NCBI GenBank assembly: GCA_051294375.1
Contig: JBJCIZ010000744.1
Location: forward strand, 1,540,262 to 1,604,261
Reading direction: 5' to 3'
DNA length: 64,000 nt
Source of the DNA: Paraspadella gotoi
Taxonomy: Eukaryota; Chaetognatha
Part shown: in pieces, positions 57,799 through 64,000 of the stretch
Numbering within the stretch: the stretch's first letter is position 1
How the letters are laid out: each line of letters begins with the position of its first letter
Notes under the pieces: generated by a model
The model's input: the letters and a program-made list of their open reading frames with translations, nothing else
Database searches by the model: none
What the model was told of the DNA's origin: nothing
Position numbers and translations under genes: made by a program

Positions 57799-58945
57799 CC
57801 TCTCTCCCCCCCCACAGACGCGAACTCGATCCACGTGATTCATACCGAGCGGAACTCGTTGTCCGTTGCCAAGGAGATCGAGACTGCGTCGGTGGGCGTG
57901 GTCGTTGACGCGCTCCGCTTCGACGCCGCAGCGCAGAACGTCGTCGCCTTCGCCACGGCCGCTGGAAAGATCGCGGGTGAGGCGTAGGAAGGCGCTTTTG
58001 CTAGGCTTGATCTTTTTAAAATTCATTGTTTGAAAACAAAAATAAACTTTTTTTTTCTCTCTCAATGTTTCTTTTACAATCCTTTTTTATTTTCTTCCCT
58101 CTCTCTTTTTTATTCCTTTCTTTTTCTTCACTTCAAAAAGGCTGGGATCTTCGCCAGCCAGAGTCCTCAACGGTCTGGTGCCTGCAGAACGACCCCCGCC
58201 TCGGCCTAGTGACTTCCATCGCCGTCGACCCCAAATCGGATTGGATCGCCGTCGGGACATCTAACGGAAACATCGTCTGTTGGGACATGAGGTCAAAGCT
58301 GGGGTCTTGACTTGTATTTTTGTTGCTCCGGTTGGTTCTACACGCCCCCGAGGCGGGTTACGGTGGGGATTGAACCCGGTACCTGGTGGTCAATAGTCAA
58401 TGGCTTTACCCAAAGAGCCACTGGGTCACAACGGAAGGAATTATACAGAAGGCTTCATATTAAAAGTCATTTTTTTGTGTTCTCTTTGTATGTCTTTTTT
58501 TTCTAACTGACAATCTTAAAAATCATCTTCCCCCTAACAACCCCTCTTCCAATCATCTTCCCCCTCACCCCTCCTCCAATCCTTTGCAGATTCCATCTCC
58601 CCATCGCCTCCATCGCTCATCCGACTGATGCCCGCGTTCGCAGACTCATCGTTCACCCGACAGGTTCGCCTTTATTGTCGGCTAACGACCAAAAAAAAAG
58701 ATAAATAAAATGATAATAATGTGTTTATACTCTCTCTGGTTTTAATCTACGGAAACTTAAAAACCAATTTTCTTGTACCAACTTATTAATTATGTCATAA
58801 TCATATTAATCGATTTTATATAATTTAATTATTTAATCAAATTTAATTTTTTTTTTTTGCTCATCAGAACCTTCCTGGATCATATCGGCGCATCAAGGGA
58901 ACAACGAGATTTCCTTTTGGGATTTGGAGACGGGACATCGACAGG

Positions 58946-58982
<37 letters not shown>

Positions 58983-61400
58983 AGTTGTAGTTGTAGTTGT
59001 AGTAGTAGTAGCTCCGGGAATTTTTCTTATTATTGTGCCGTCGCCATTTTCCCCCCTTTACTATATTTAATTCCGTTTAATTCCTTCTTCCTCCGCCAGG
59101 TGACGCTTTGGGCGTCGACGGCGTCCGCCCTTTCCCAGACGCAAGCGACGCATCACTTCGTCCAGGGAATGTATTGCGCCGCCGCCGACAACTACGCCTT
59201 TCTCCTCAGCGGCGGATCGGACATGCGCCTTCGTCTCTGGGACATCTCCAATCCCAAGGACTCGGCCATTGTCGCTCACGCGGCCAACGACCCCAGGGAT
59301 CGAGCCGCCGTTTCTTATCAGACCAAGATCATCGAGGGAACCTCCGTGCATCAGGTAGTCTCAATAATCTCATTTGCATTGTGGAGTATTTTCTCTTTTG
59401 ATTAGGGTTGCTCTCGAAGTATTTTGACGTTTATTTTACTCGTTTATTTTTGGGGAAAATAAGTCGATTCTTTTTTTTTGGCTTCGTAGGCGAATAGTTT
59501 GGTTTTTAGTTACCGGAAATTGGCGTGATTGCTTCCGTTGGTAGGGTATTGCACAAAAACTTTAGAAATACTAATTTTCTCATTCGATGGTTTTAAACCT
59601 TATATTAAGTCTAACGAAGTGTACTTTAATCGTTAATTCCAAGTTTGACTTTTAAATATTTGATTTACGCCAACTGATTTACGTCAATTTGGAGTAACGT
59701 TTCTGCCTCCATACTGCTGTCAAGGATATTCAACAAAAATTTTTGAAAACGCTTTTTTCTAATTAAGTATACATTGTTGTATTGGATTCAGATTTGATTT
59801 CTTTTTTTTTACGTGTTTGTTGGCGCTGGTGGCGTAAAAACTACGCCAAAACGTATTATTTCCTAATTACATATGTGGCGTTAATGATTTTTCCAAAAAA
59901 AATGTTAAAATATACAAAGTTAAATAATTGTAAATGTTTATATTTAAATTTTGAAAAGAATTGTGGCGTAAAATGGCGTGAAATGAAGGTAAATGAAGGT
60001 TTAATATGATATCATGATGTGGCGTAAAGACTTTCTGATTTTTTTCTAGTAAAAGCTATTCAGTTAAGTGGTTTTAAAGATTTATCTGGCCTCCTTTTTT
60101 ACAGATGTGGCGTAGAATGGCGTAAAATGGACAGAAAACCATATTAATATCATTTAATTTTGTGGCGTAAAAACTTGTTTTCATTTTCCAAATAAAACAT
60201 TAAGTTAAGATGCTTTGGCGTAGAATGGCGTAAATTGACGTAAAACTGAGCCACTTTATCCCCTTATCTCTTTCCCCTTCCTCCCTTTTCTTTTCTCCTT
60301 TATTTTTATACAATCTCCGATTCAAAGTCGATTATTTTTCGGTTTTGATTCTTTAAAATCAAAGAAAAAACGAATACCGAAAATAATTCTCAAATCATAG
60401 ATAAAAATAAACAAAGATACTAAACATAAAACCCAGTGGACCAATTTTAGTCAAAGTATCAGAAATTGTGGATCAATAATGGGTCTTTAGGTTTATGTTT
60501 GAAATTTGTTAAAAATAAAGACTATAATAAAGATAATACCCATTATAATTATTACAGGTATCATGTATATTAAGCAAATGAGGAATGATTGTAAGCAGAA
60601 AAAAGGCACGATAAATCTTAAGATCATAATAAATATATTATATCAGTTTCATACATATTGATGATTCATAGGCCTTAATATACAGTAGGAAATAATATAT
60701 AAAATGACTATCGCCAGAACTGCTGCTGGCGCATTTTTGCGCATCATTTTTGGGAATTATCAATGATATATACCTTGAGAGAAAATACATTTGCATCTCC
60801 TATAACCAGAGGTTTTGCGAGGAAAGCCTAGTTTTTGCGCTACAATAAAAAGAAATATTGCTTTCTGTACTATTCCAATATTTTTCTTATTTGAAAAATT
60901 CTTTTTCGGTTTTTAGTTAGAGTTACGCTTACGCTACCTATATTCAAAAAATAAAATTTTTCTTTTCACTATTTTCCATACAGTAAATATTTCAAAAAGC
61001 CTTGTTTTTTGGTATCAAATTCCCTATTATTTTTCGGCCGATAGAGAAATAAAAATTTCGTCGAATACTGCTAATCCCTACCGTTGGTCGCTGATTGTTT
61101 AAATTAATTGGAATATTTCTTTTAAGGGCGAAAAAAAAAGATTTTCTTCTTTCTTAGCTGATCAAGCTTTCCAGTCTCGAGTGGCCAATGCATCCTTCCC
61201 GTTATAATTTCTAGGAAATGTATTCGAAGCAACGCGGCAACGCCTCCGCCGACGACGGACCGCGCGGCGCCAGCGGCTCTTACCTCGACGCTCCGTCGCC
61301 CGGACACCACGACGTCATCACGGACGTCAAGGTTTGCCTCGGGCTGCAGAGTCTCGCCATCACTTCCTCACGGGATGGCGTCGTCAAAGTTTGGAAGTGA
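44835..61400 (+). CDS. PIK3R4: VPS15 / PIK3R4, regulatory scaffold of class III PI3-kinase, 30 exons
   Basis: VPS15 binds VPS34 and Beclin-1 and is needed for PI3P production in endosomal sorting and autophagy. About 1,440 residues can be assembled (human PIK3R4 is 1,358). The start is MGNQL, with glycine 2 fitting N-myristoylation, as known for the family. Domain order: protein-kinase-like domain (exons 1-9), HEAT repeats (exons 10-19), a poorly conserved linker (exons 20-22), WD40 propeller (exons 23-30) ending [10 protein letters not shown], almost the same as the family C-terminus. Splice phases agree throughout except for uncertainty at the start of exon 13 and the frame of exon 21. No frame-breaking indels were needed, so sequence quality is clearly better than in the first 39 kb. 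Confidence 0.95.
46693..46745 (+). repeat. short dispersed repeat shared with 62,872-62,925
   Basis: GACTTTGGACAGGCTTTGG through TTACAAGATAATG matches the later copy with scattered mismatches. Flanked on the left by an ATATTGGTTGTACC hairpin motif in reverse. Confidence 0.6.
47095..47225 (+). repeat. dispersed repeat in VPS15 intron 5, same family as 25,200-25,340
   Basis: Forward-oriented partner of the RAB23 intron 7 element, with ATGCAAAA at 47,172 where the other has ATGCAAAT. Followed by GAGGTTGAGGAAGTCAATCT, whose left and right halves form a small hairpin in the better conserved copies. Confidence 0.75.
47365..47405 (+). repeat. (GA)n microsatellite starting in the VPS15 exon 6 donor
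   Basis: The donor GTGAGA at 47,364 runs directly into about 40 bp of GA repeats. Confidence 0.95.
47691..47835 (+). repeat. 72-bp tandem repeat spanning the VPS15 exon 7 donor (2 units)
   Basis: Unit 1 includes the last coding bases of exon 7 (ESIEDGDIR) plus the donor and 38 intronic bases. Unit 2, entirely intronic, starts at 47,763 and repeats the coding end and donor region as GGGGATATCGGGTGGGCG. The duplicate is a potential decoy splice donor, except that CAG is changed to CGG. Confidence 0.92.
47836..49433 (+). other. VPS15 intron 7, non-repetitive part
   Basis: About 1.6 kb of AT-rich intron. It includes a CT-rich run (48,451-48,490) and otherwise nothing I can identify. Confidence 0.6.
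49434..49660 (+). repeat. second array of the exon 7 donor repeat (3 units)
   Basis: Three further units of 70-75 bp of the same GAAGATGGGGATATC-GGTGGGCGTGG sequence, 1.6 kb from the first array and 256 bp before exon 8. The first of these units keeps CAGGTGGGCG, an intact copy of the real donor. Confidence 0.92.
50336..54739 (+). CDS. PIK3R4: VPS15 exons 10-19: HEAT-repeat region
   Basis: Exons: 50,336-50,657; 51,040-51,143; 51,427-51,510; exon 13 ending 52,256 (start uncertain, about 52,010-52,050); 52,740-52,932; 53,379-53,507; 53,715-53,787; 53,936-54,104; 54,437-54,533; 54,627-54,739. Conserved stretches include [72 protein letters not shown] and [19 protein letters not shown]. In the complex this helical solenoid links the kinase and propeller and contacts VPS34 and Beclin-1. 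Exon 13 carries a serine/proline-rich insert ([20 protein letters not shown]) before the conserved [11 protein letters not shown], longer than I recall for the human protein. The acceptor for exon 13 lies beside a dispersed repeat. Confidence 0.92.
51840..51995 (-). repeat. dispersed repeat, reverse copy of the 39,480-39,660 element
   Basis: Reverse complement of the RhoGEF intron element, including TCTCGCTTTGCCAACGCAGA and GTGACGCCTCCTGTCACTGG on the minus strand. It lies directly upstream of VPS15 exon 13; an open frame runs through it into the exon, but the repeat is not expected to be coding. Confidence 0.75.
52506..52515. other. assembly gap (10 N) in VPS15 intron 13
   Basis: Ten Ns in the intron between exons 13 and 14. 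No coding sequence appears to be affected. Confidence 0.98.
53646..53702 (+). repeat. (CT)n microsatellite in acceptor tract of VPS15 exon 16
   Basis: About 57 bp of CT repeats ending 12 bases before the acceptor AG at 53,713-53,714. Confidence 0.95.
54811..56016 (+). CDS. PIK3R4: VPS15 exons 20-22: variable linker
   Basis: Exons: 54,811-54,986; 55,196-55,311; 55,751-56,016. Exon 20 reads [20 protein letters not shown], then an alanine/proline stretch, then [18 protein letters not shown], which resembles the conserved GVIDLAALGITGR patch of human PIK3R4. Exon 21 has two open frames: splice phase favours the Arg/Ser/Gly-rich reading, codon usage favours the reading with [16 protein letters not shown] cannot decide. 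Exon 22 is serine/proline-rich and ends [20 protein letters not shown], phase-compatible with exon 23. Confidence 0.75.
55006..55078 (+). repeat. (AAAG)n tract in VPS15 intron 20
   Basis: Repeats of GAAA/AAAG with a few interruptions, about 20 bases after the exon 20 donor. Confidence 0.9.
56658..61400 (+). CDS. PIK3R4: VPS15 exons 23-30: WD40 propeller
   Basis: Exons: 56,658-56,758; 56,974-57,179; 57,818-57,976; 58,141-58,291; 58,590-58,673; 58,868-58,944; 59,100-59,354; 61,215-61,400. Landmarks: [19 protein letters not shown] just before the first blade; [101 protein letters not shown]; and [10 protein letters not shown] with [10 protein letters not shown] at the end. These match the human propeller blade by blade. 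In the family the propeller binds Rab GTPases such as Rab1 and Rab5, as I recall from structural work. Confidence 0.95.
57289..57539. repeat. fold-back element in VPS15 intron 24
   Basis: Left arm 57,289-57,352 and right arm 57,488-57,539 are complementary (GCGGCGACGACAACAACAAC and CCTCGACAATGAAACTGACA on the left; their complements on the right), with one 12-base AACAACGAC-type extra in the left arm. The loop is about 135 bases. Confidence 0.9.
57755..57794 (+). repeat. (CT)n microsatellite in acceptor tract of VPS15 exon 25
   Basis: CT run ending 23 bases before the acceptor at 57,817. Confidence 0.95.
58345..58440 (-). repeat. tRNA-derived SINE fragment, minus strand
   Basis: The reverse complement has CAGTGGCTCTTTGGGTAAAG (A-box-like TGGCNNNNTGG) and, about 30 bases later, GGTACCGGGTTCAATCCCC, which contains a good B box (GGTTCAATCC). 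Total length fits a tRNA-related head. No cloverleaf with intact arms can be drawn, so it is not called a tRNA gene. It is in VPS15 intron 26. Confidence 0.7.
58945..59011 (+). repeat. (GTT)n/(GTA)n microsatellite after VPS15 exon 28
   Basis: About twelve GTT triplets followed by GTAGTT and GTA triplets, beginning at the first intronic base; the donor itself is GTTGTT, a weak match to the consensus. Confidence 0.95.
59829..60245 (+). repeat. interspersed TGGCGTAAA motif array in VPS15 intron 29
   Basis: At least ten occurrences of TGGCGTAAA or one-base variants (TGGCGTAGA, TGGCGTGAA, TGGCGTTAA), often in pairs about 12 bases apart, separated by unrelated AT-rich sequence. The rest of this 1.86-kb intron (59,355-61,214) is AT-rich with no exon that I can see. 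Confidence 0.85.
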
Positions 61401-62399
61401 AGGACGAAAACTATCGTCGAATGGAGGAAGTTGTTCGAAGTTTTGAAGTCGATGAACAACGATCGTCGGTTCATATATTACGTCAAATTAAAAATCGTCG
61501 CTTGGAAAGTAACTCGATAAACAATCACTTGTCACTTGTGGGTAAAGATTTGAAGTCGATTGACGAAACAATCGTCGCTCATTGGATGTTGGAGGTTTGG
61601 AAGTTGACTGATTCGATGGAGGAGAAGTCGTTGGAAGTTTGGGAATGCGAAGGAGGAAGGACTGAAGGAGGAAGGACTGAAGGAGGAAGGACTGAAGGAG
61701 GAAGGACTGAAGGAGGAAGGACTCTTCGCGTCCGTAGATTAGAGGCTGACGATCGCTTTAGGAATTAATATTTTATTAGGCTTGATATCGATTCCCGTTT
61801 TCTAGTCAAAACGACTAAAAACCAAAACTTTTTACTGTGATGCTTATTTTTTTTTTGTTTCGAATATTTTCGTGACCACTGAAATATTGTATTGTTTGCA
61901 GACGTTTGAACATTAGTTTTCGCCGTTGAAAGTTTTTTTTTTTTTTTTTTTTTCTTTCTTGATTCGTAAATAAGGATAAGAAAAATTTATCGTTGCTCAA
62001 ACTTTCCCAGTTTTTTTTTTTAACTGCTTTTCATTCCCCCTTTTTACAGTTTCTTTTATCCTTGGAATGAATTTTTAGCCCCGATCTCTTATTATAAAAA
62101 AACAATTTCCTCTTGGTTAAATTATTATTTTATAGTAAAGGTTTCGTTCTCACATTTTGTCTCGATATATATATGGCTGGTCCATCAATTCCTTTTTTTT
62201 TTATTTGTCGCGATAAAAGTAACTTAAGTACGACGTAGTTGATTATCCAAAAAGTCTCGATCAAGCTATTAGCTTACAAAAGATAAACCTTTATAAATTA
62301 TCTTTATTGTTGATTGAGAAGAAGGTCCATTTCCCGCGGTGATTGGCTGTGTGCATTGTGCATTGTGCAGATTAAAGTTTTCCTATTTTCCTCTTCCAG
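61401..62399 (+). other. VPS15 3' flank and probable 3' UTR
   Basis: No canonical AATAAA is found close to the stop. Contains a 75-bp tandem repeat at 61,649-61,723 and homopolymer T runs. A frame that stays open across the start of this stretch is not in the VPS15 frame and is not considered coding. Confidence 0.5.
61649..61723 (+). repeat. 15-bp tandem repeat, 5 units
   Basis: Five exact head-to-tail copies of GAAGGAGGAAGGACT, 249 bases after the VPS15 stop codon. Confidence 0.97.
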
Positions 62400-62474
62400 C
62401 ACGTTTTCACTCATTGGACCTGGAGTCTCTTTTCAGACGTCGTCGAGATTTTCAAACCTTACGAACTCAAAGGC
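62400..62474 (+). CDS. possible internal exon of an unidentified gene
   Basis: A 75-base segment with a pyrimidine-rich acceptor (CTTCCAG) and a GTGACA donor, open in a frame that reads HVFTHWTWSLFSDVVEIF then KPYELKG. The composition is like the coding exons elsewhere, but I recognise no family and no start codon is found. It could be chance. Confidence 0.3.
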
Positions 62475-62661
62475 GTGACATCGTCTCCCTTTCTCTCTCG
62501 CTTCAACTCTGCTACTAACAAATGTTTATTTTTACATTTAATATTACTGAAAACAAATTTCCCCCTTTTTTTTCAGAGCCAGATATAGTAAAGATAAACA
62601 TTTTATTGGTCAAATCAAACTCTAAGAGACGGTTGAACGACAACGGATAAAACGACGACAG

Positions 62662-62764
62662 CGACGACAATGTCGGAGAAGACGACGACGCAATTGGCGA
62701 TCGTGGCCGAGACGACGATCCCCTTCACAGCCTTTCGATGTCGTTGGGTTCCCTCTTCGGCCAG
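62662..62764 (+). CDS. possible exon of an unidentified gene
   Basis: Plus-strand frame with DDNVGEDDDAIGDRGRDDDP and LHSLSMSLGSLFGQ, ending at CAG followed by GTGGAG, a good donor. An in-frame stop lies about 20 bases upstream of the proposed acceptor at 62,661. The minus strand has an equally open frame rich in valine, which I read as the mirror of the aspartate codons. It may belong with 62,400-62,474, but phases do not obviously join. Confidence 0.3.
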
Positions 62765-62871
62765 GTGGAGAAAGAGTTGGTGGGAGGGAAGGGGATGGAT
62801 GAAATCCGCGCTACCAATAATAAAATTAATCAATTCGTTTAAATAAATAAGGTATCTAGCCAATGACTTTT

Positions 62872-62925
62872 GGACAGGCTATGGTCGTTTACTGCCTCCA
62901 ATCACGCTTAAAAGATAATAACGTA
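62872..62925 (+). repeat. short dispersed repeat shared with 46,693-46,745
   Basis: GACTTTTGGACAGGCTATGG through TTAAAAGATAATAAC. Probably a fragment of a longer interspersed element that includes the SINE-like element just downstream. Confidence 0.6.
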
Positions 62926-63049
62926 GCAGGACCCCCACAAGCTTTCAATTAAGACTCTCTCTCTCAGTCTTCCCTATTTCTATTGTATTGGAAGCTCTTT
63001 CGGGGCGAGCCGGGATTGCAACGATCAATTGGTAGGGAGAAATAAAGAG

Positions 63050-63250
63050 GCTGTTATGGCAACGGAGGGACATGTGTGATACCTGGGTTGTGAGGCATCT
63101 CCCGACAGCTGGCGCTCAGGGCTTTGGACCTGCAGTGACCCCACCCCATGTCACTGGCGTGTTTATGCCGACACCATCACGCTTTAACCAGCGTGACCGT
63201 GAGGGGATTGAACCCGGAACTCACGGTTGGTGAACGAGTTTCACACTGTC
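63050..63250 (-). repeat. SINE-like element, tRNA-derived, minus strand (best copy)
   Basis: The clearest copy of the family seen at 35,835-36,040 and 17,455-17,660. The minus strand reads GAGTTCCGGGTTCAATCCCC, a full B box (GGTTCAATCC), preceded by CTCGTTCACCAACCGT, like an anticodon-arm remnant. The body has CATCTCCCGACAGCTGGCGC. Confidence 0.75.
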
Positions 63251-63354
63251 GCGAAAAGGGGGAAGTTGGAATACACTGCCGCACAAAAAAAAGCGACTGG
63301 TTAGCTCTTAATACACCTTTATTTTTTTTTTCAATTAAAAAAAATATATAAGAG

Positions 63355-63520
63355 AACTATAGCTCTTTTATAGAGCTATAGATTGGCGGAATAAAAATTA
63401 AAATTAGCAACACAGGAAACGCTTGGTCTCGTTTGACTTTTCTGCCTTTTCTTCTTTTTTCAGAAAAGGCAGAAAAGCCAAAGGAGACAAACCTGCGTTG
63501 TTAGTTTAGCAAAACTTTAA
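63355..63520. repeat. fold-back sequence (two nested inverted repeats)
   Basis: Perfect 10-base arms CTATAGCTCT / AGAGCTATAG at 63,357-63,366 and 63,372-63,381. A second, larger inverted repeat has left arm about 63,425-63,452 and right arm about 63,461-63,488, perfect over CTTTTCTGCCTTTTCT and imperfect further out towards CCTGTGTTGCTA / CCTGCGTTGTTAG. No coding potential. Confidence 0.85.
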
Positions 63521-64000
63521 AGTCAGAATGTCAAAACCGAACCTGAGGAAAAAAACTATTTCCATGGGTTAACAAGGTAATGCTTTCGAGTCGTCTTTCG
63601 TTTCTTCCAACCCCCCCCCAAAAAAAAAAAATTCTACAAAGAATGTGATTGTGGTTGTATTTTCGTTTTTTCCTCTTCCAAAAGTAGTTTTATATGGCGG
63701 AGTCGCAGACATGAGTTTTGGTAGTCCCATTTGAGAAACGGACCAGAATGATTAATTTTCGAATACACGTATGTTGCACTGGAATGGGTTGGAAATGGTT
63801 TTCGTAATTAATCGAGAAAACATTTTAAATTAAGTAACTCGTCTTTAATTTCAACGTGACTGGAACTCTACGCACTTCTATTTCTCGCTGGAAGTTCCCC
63901 CCCCCCATGTTATTTTAAAATTGCTATTTTGTTAGTATTTCCACATCCATTATCGTGATTTTATTACAATAATTAAATCTGTTCGAATTTTTAACGATTT
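63521..64000. other. unassigned AT-rich flank
   Basis: I see no gene, repeat family or strong motif here beyond homopolymers of C and A. Confidence 0.6.

Noticed and set aside
58345-58440. A functional tRNA gene on the minus strand
   Set aside because: The A- and B-box-like segments are present, but acceptor and anticodon arms do not pair convincingly; similar sequences elsewhere indicate SINEs.
58857-59405. Frame encoding a run of cysteines before the WD40 segment
   Set aside because: The cysteines come from the intronic GTT/TGT microsatellite; splice sites at 58,944 and 59,100 remove it.
61334-61768. 144-codon frame with EGGRT repeats across the VPS15 end
   Set aside because: It is out of frame with VPS15, which stops at 61,400 with the expected family ending; the repeat is a simple 15-bp tandem in the 3' flank.
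62615-62863. Minus-strand frame with a valine-rich, membrane-like stretch
   Set aside because: Runs of GAC on the plus strand read as GTC on the minus strand; this genome has many aspartate runs, so the hydrophobic frame is most likely a shadow. No start context or neighbour supports it.

Overview
This is a stretch of an animal nuclear genome, read from an error-prone draft assembly. The evidence is spliced genes with GC-rich coding exons and AT-rich introns, GT..AG junctions with long pyrimidine tracts, tRNA-derived SINE-like repeats, abundant (CT)n/(GA)n microsatellites, and N-gaps. The gene set (EAPP, RAB23, an Asef/collybistin-type RhoGEF, VPS15/PIK3R4) is metazoan. Intron size and microsatellite style suggest an invertebrate, but I cannot name the species.

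Layout, all genes on the + strand: (1) 432-620, the last coding exon of EAPP. (2) 1.05-20.69 kb, a damaged extra copy of RAB23 plus the 5' two-thirds of the RhoGEF gene. It contains a large fold-back (inverted) block at 2.0-6.85 kb and ends in a 25-N gap. (3) 20.72-21.05 kb, a stray RAB23 intron fragment between two 25-N gaps. (4) 22.1-25.9 kb, the better RAB23 copy (9 exons, one 269-N gap). (5) 27.0-43.4 kb, a complete 34-exon RhoGEF of about 2,400 residues (long low-complexity N-terminus, SH3, DH, PH, tail). (6) 44.8-61.4 kb, a complete 30-exon VPS15 gene (myristoylation start, pseudokinase-like domain, HEAT repeats, WD40 propeller). (7) 61.4-64 kb, flanking DNA with two possible exons of another gene and several repeats.

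The most economical reading of the first 39 kb is a single locus, EAPP-RAB23-RhoGEF-VPS15, in which about 19 kb was included twice by the assembler. Copy 1 has single-base indels in exons and introns alike, it is palindromic around a 25-N gap, and it stops inside the DH domain at another 25-N gap. A few differences between the copies, such as 60 versus 16 bp of (GA)n, look like allelic variation, so copy 1 may be an uncorrected second haplotype.

RAB23 is a membrane-trafficking and Hedgehog-related GTPase, the RhoGEF activates Rho-family GTPases at cortical or actin sites, and VPS15 is the scaffold of the class III PI3-kinase complex. I see no sign that they form one dedicated system; their adjacency is only an observation. 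The most interesting unexplained signals are an octamer-containing intronic motif (ATGCAAATGAG) that tends to sit just inside introns with its orientation set by which splice site it flanks, and minisatellites that appear to have grown out of splice-donor junctions.
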